Positions 5,704 to 6,633 of a stretch of DNA of 6,633 bases are shown here, piece after piece. Made by a program: the position numbers and the translations under genes. The notes under the pieces are model-generated. The model ran no database searches, was not told the origin of the DNA, and saw only the letters and a program-made list of their open reading frames with translations. Source of the DNA: Wohlfahrtiimonas sp. Lineage in GTDB: Bacteria > Pseudomonadota > Gammaproteobacteria > Cardiobacteriales > Wohlfahrtiimonadaceae. The stretch spans positions 1-6,633 of the forward strand of contig JASLHB010000030.1 of the NCBI GenBank assembly GCA_030149965.1. Reading direction: 5' to 3'. Position 1 is the first letter of the stretch, and each line of letters starts with the position of its first letter.

Positions 5704-6153
5704 ATTATGCAAAATACTCCAACCACGGAATAGCTGCTCAGCCACCAAAATTCTCACCATAGGATGTGGCAACGTTAATTTTGATAGAGAAATACTTTGC
5801 TGAAAACTTTGTTTCACTTCATCAGAAAAACCTTCTGGCCCACCAATCAACAAAGCAATATCGGTACCACCTTGCAACCAACCAGCCATCATTTGACTTA
5901 ACTCTGGCGTTGTGACAGCTTTTCCAATGACATCCAATCCAACAATGCGCGCACCTTTCGGCACAGCAGCCATCATCTTCTGCCCTTCTTCTTTTAAAAT
6001 TTTTCTAATATCAGCATTCTTTTTTCGGGCTTGTGCGGGAATCTCAACCATCTTTAGCTGAACTTCATTACGCAAACGGCCTTGATATTCTTCAAAGCCG
6101 TCTTTAACCCAATTTGGCATATTACTACCAATGGCTATTAAGTGAACAATCAT
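5683..6153 (-). CDS. rlmH: 23S rRNA (pseudouridine-1915-N3)-methyltransferase RlmH
   Basis: RlmH is a small SPOUT-class enzyme that methylates pseudouridine 1915 in helix 69 of 23S rRNA on the assembled 70S ribosome, using S-adenosylmethionine. The 156 residues match E. coli RlmH (155 residues) throughout. The NADIRKIL block is at 46-53 and the knot's SAM-binding loop LLIGGPEG at 101-108. The block SLSKLTLPHPMVRILVAEQLFR runs 122-143, and the invariant C-terminus NHPYHRE spans 150-156. The ATG follows the rsfS stop by one base and has no strong Shine-Dalgarno of its own, so translation is probably coupled to rsfS. The mrdA gene that follows rlmH in E. coli is absent; instead the exported-protein gene converges on it with only 10 nt between the stops. 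Confidence 0.97.
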   Translation of the reverse strand: MIVHLIAIGSNMPNWVKDGFEEYQGRLRNEVQLKMVEIPAQARKKNADIRKILKEEGQKMMAAVPKGARIVGLDVIGKAVTTPELSQMMAGWLQGGTDIALLIGGPEGFSDEVKQSFQQSISLSKLTLPHPMVRILVAEQLFRGWSILHNHPYHRE

Positions 6154-6154
6154 A

Positions 6155-6469
6155 CTAGATGAACAATTTCTCTAATTGATAGAACTCACGTGCATCTTTA
6201 GTCATGATGTGAACCACAACATCACCGTAATCCTGAAGAACCCAGTTACCACTTTCAACGCCTTCAGTGCCGATTGCTAAATAATTTTGGCCCTTCATTG
6301 CCACTTCTAATTTACCCGCCATTGCTTTCAAATGCGTTGATGATGTACCTGTCACGATCACAACCCAATCTGCATACTTAACAATTTTGCTTACATCGAA
6401 TACTTTAATATCCACACCCTTCATATCATCCAAGGTAGTTTCAACAATATTCTTCATCGCTTCTGACAT
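6155..6469 (-). CDS. rsfS: Ribosomal silencing factor RsfS
   Basis: RsfS binds ribosomal protein L14 (uL14) on the free 50S subunit and blocks joining of the 30S, lowering translation in stationary phase or starvation. From this start the protein has 104 residues against 105 in E. coli. It shows the family blocks VTGTSSTH (39-46), GTEGVESGNWVLQDYGDVVVHIM (67-89) and the C-terminal YQLEKLF. The frame continues six codons upstream to an ATG at 6487. I chose 6469 because a TGGA Shine-Dalgarno lies 8 nt upstream of it, the 6487 ATG has only A/T ahead of it, and the resulting length fits the family. The longer form (110 residues, MNWMKFMSEA) is not excluded. It forms an operon with rlmH, one base apart. 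Confidence 0.93.
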   Translation of the reverse strand: MSEAMKNIVETTLDDMKGVDIKVFDVSKIVKYADWVVIVTGTSSTHLKAMAGKLEVAMKGQNYLAIGTEGVESGNWVLQDYGDVVVHIMTKDAREFYQLEKLFI

Positions 6470-6508
6470 AAATTTCATCCAGTTCATTTAAAAATAATAC
6501 AATACTGC

Positions 6509-6538
6509 CTTATATTGTACTTCATTTTAATTTAACAA
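6509..6538 (-). promoter_or_regulatory. Candidate promoter of rsfS-rlmH
   Basis: On the minus strand TTGTTA (6538-6533, 4/6) is followed after 18 nt by TATAAG (6514-6509, 5/6). The start would be near 6502, about 33 nt before the preferred rsfS ATG and only 15 nt before the upstream ATG at 6487. An overlapping TACAAT at 6519-6514 is an alternative -10 without a well-spaced -35. Confidence 0.4.
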
Positions 6539-6541
6539 TTA

Positions 6542-6557
6542 AAACTTAATTAAGTTT
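6542..6557. repeat. Perfect 16-bp palindrome between divergent genes
   Basis: AAACTTAATTAAGTTT is its own reverse complement with no spacer. It lies a few bases upstream of the candidate rsfS -35 (6538-6533) and just ahead of a possible -10 (TAGAAT, 6560-6565) for the rightward gene. It could therefore be an operator acting on one or both genes. Confidence 0.45.
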
Positions 6558-6587
6558 GGTAGAATAATACTTTTATCATTTAGTTTT

Positions 6588-6633
6588 GAAGGTTGAGAAA
6601 TGGTCAGTTTTGAAGCACTTTATGAAGAAGCAC
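6588..6633 (+). CDS. 5' end of an unidentified gene with its ribosome binding site
   Basis: The coding part begins at ATG 6600 and reads MVSFEALYEEA before leaving the window; the range given includes the GAAGG Shine-Dalgarno at 6588-6592, exactly 7 nt upstream. A possible -10 TAGAAT is at 6560-6565 with no convincing -35. The strong ribosome site makes the start credible. Eleven codons are too few to name a product; the helical, acidic start does not single out a family. The neighbour usually upstream of rsfS in E. coli, nadD, would be on the same strand as rsfS, so this is a different arrangement. Confidence 0.6.

Overview
This is an AT-rich chromosomal segment of a gram-negative bacterium, most likely a gammaproteobacterium. 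It carries the FabA/FabB pair for anaerobic unsaturated fatty acid synthesis, a lipid A late acyltransferase of the LpxL type, an E. coli-type Gpt, and the RsfS-RlmH pair. The protein sequences read as gammaproteobacterial but the genus cannot be fixed from the window. The gene order differs from E. coli: fabA and fabB are adjacent, and rsfS-rlmH has no mrdA or nadD beside it within view.

Layout, left to right. Positions 1-1355 (minus strand) hold rimO, whose stop codon overlaps the start of a further minus-strand reading frame that runs off the left edge. A 122-bp divergent intergenic region separates rimO from a two-gene plus-strand operon, gpt and lpxL, spaced 2 nt apart. A 166-bp gap with a promoter, and perhaps the decayed tail of a lost gene, leads into the fabA-fabB operon (3026-4779). 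That operon ends in a strong rho-independent terminator at 4803-4835. A 215-bp AT-rich spacer follows, holding the terminator, an operator-like inverted repeat and a promoter, and then an unrecognised gene for a predicted exported 225-residue protein (4995-5672). It converges on the minus-strand rsfS-rlmH operon (5683-6469), with a hairpin at the junction. At the right edge, 130 bp of divergent intergenic DNA with a perfect 16-bp palindrome separates rsfS from a plus-strand gene of which only 11 codons are visible.

Most of the window is housekeeping. Three genes maintain or modify the ribosome (rimO on S12, rlmH on 23S rRNA, rsfS on the large subunit). Three make or use acyl chains for membranes and lipid A (fabA, fabB, lpxL). 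One salvages purines (gpt). No mobile element, CRISPR array, tRNA or rRNA is visible. The only real unknown is the exported protein at 4995-5672. The other points worth checking are short palindromic sites at promoters, start-codon questions, and possible decayed coding sequence after lpxL.
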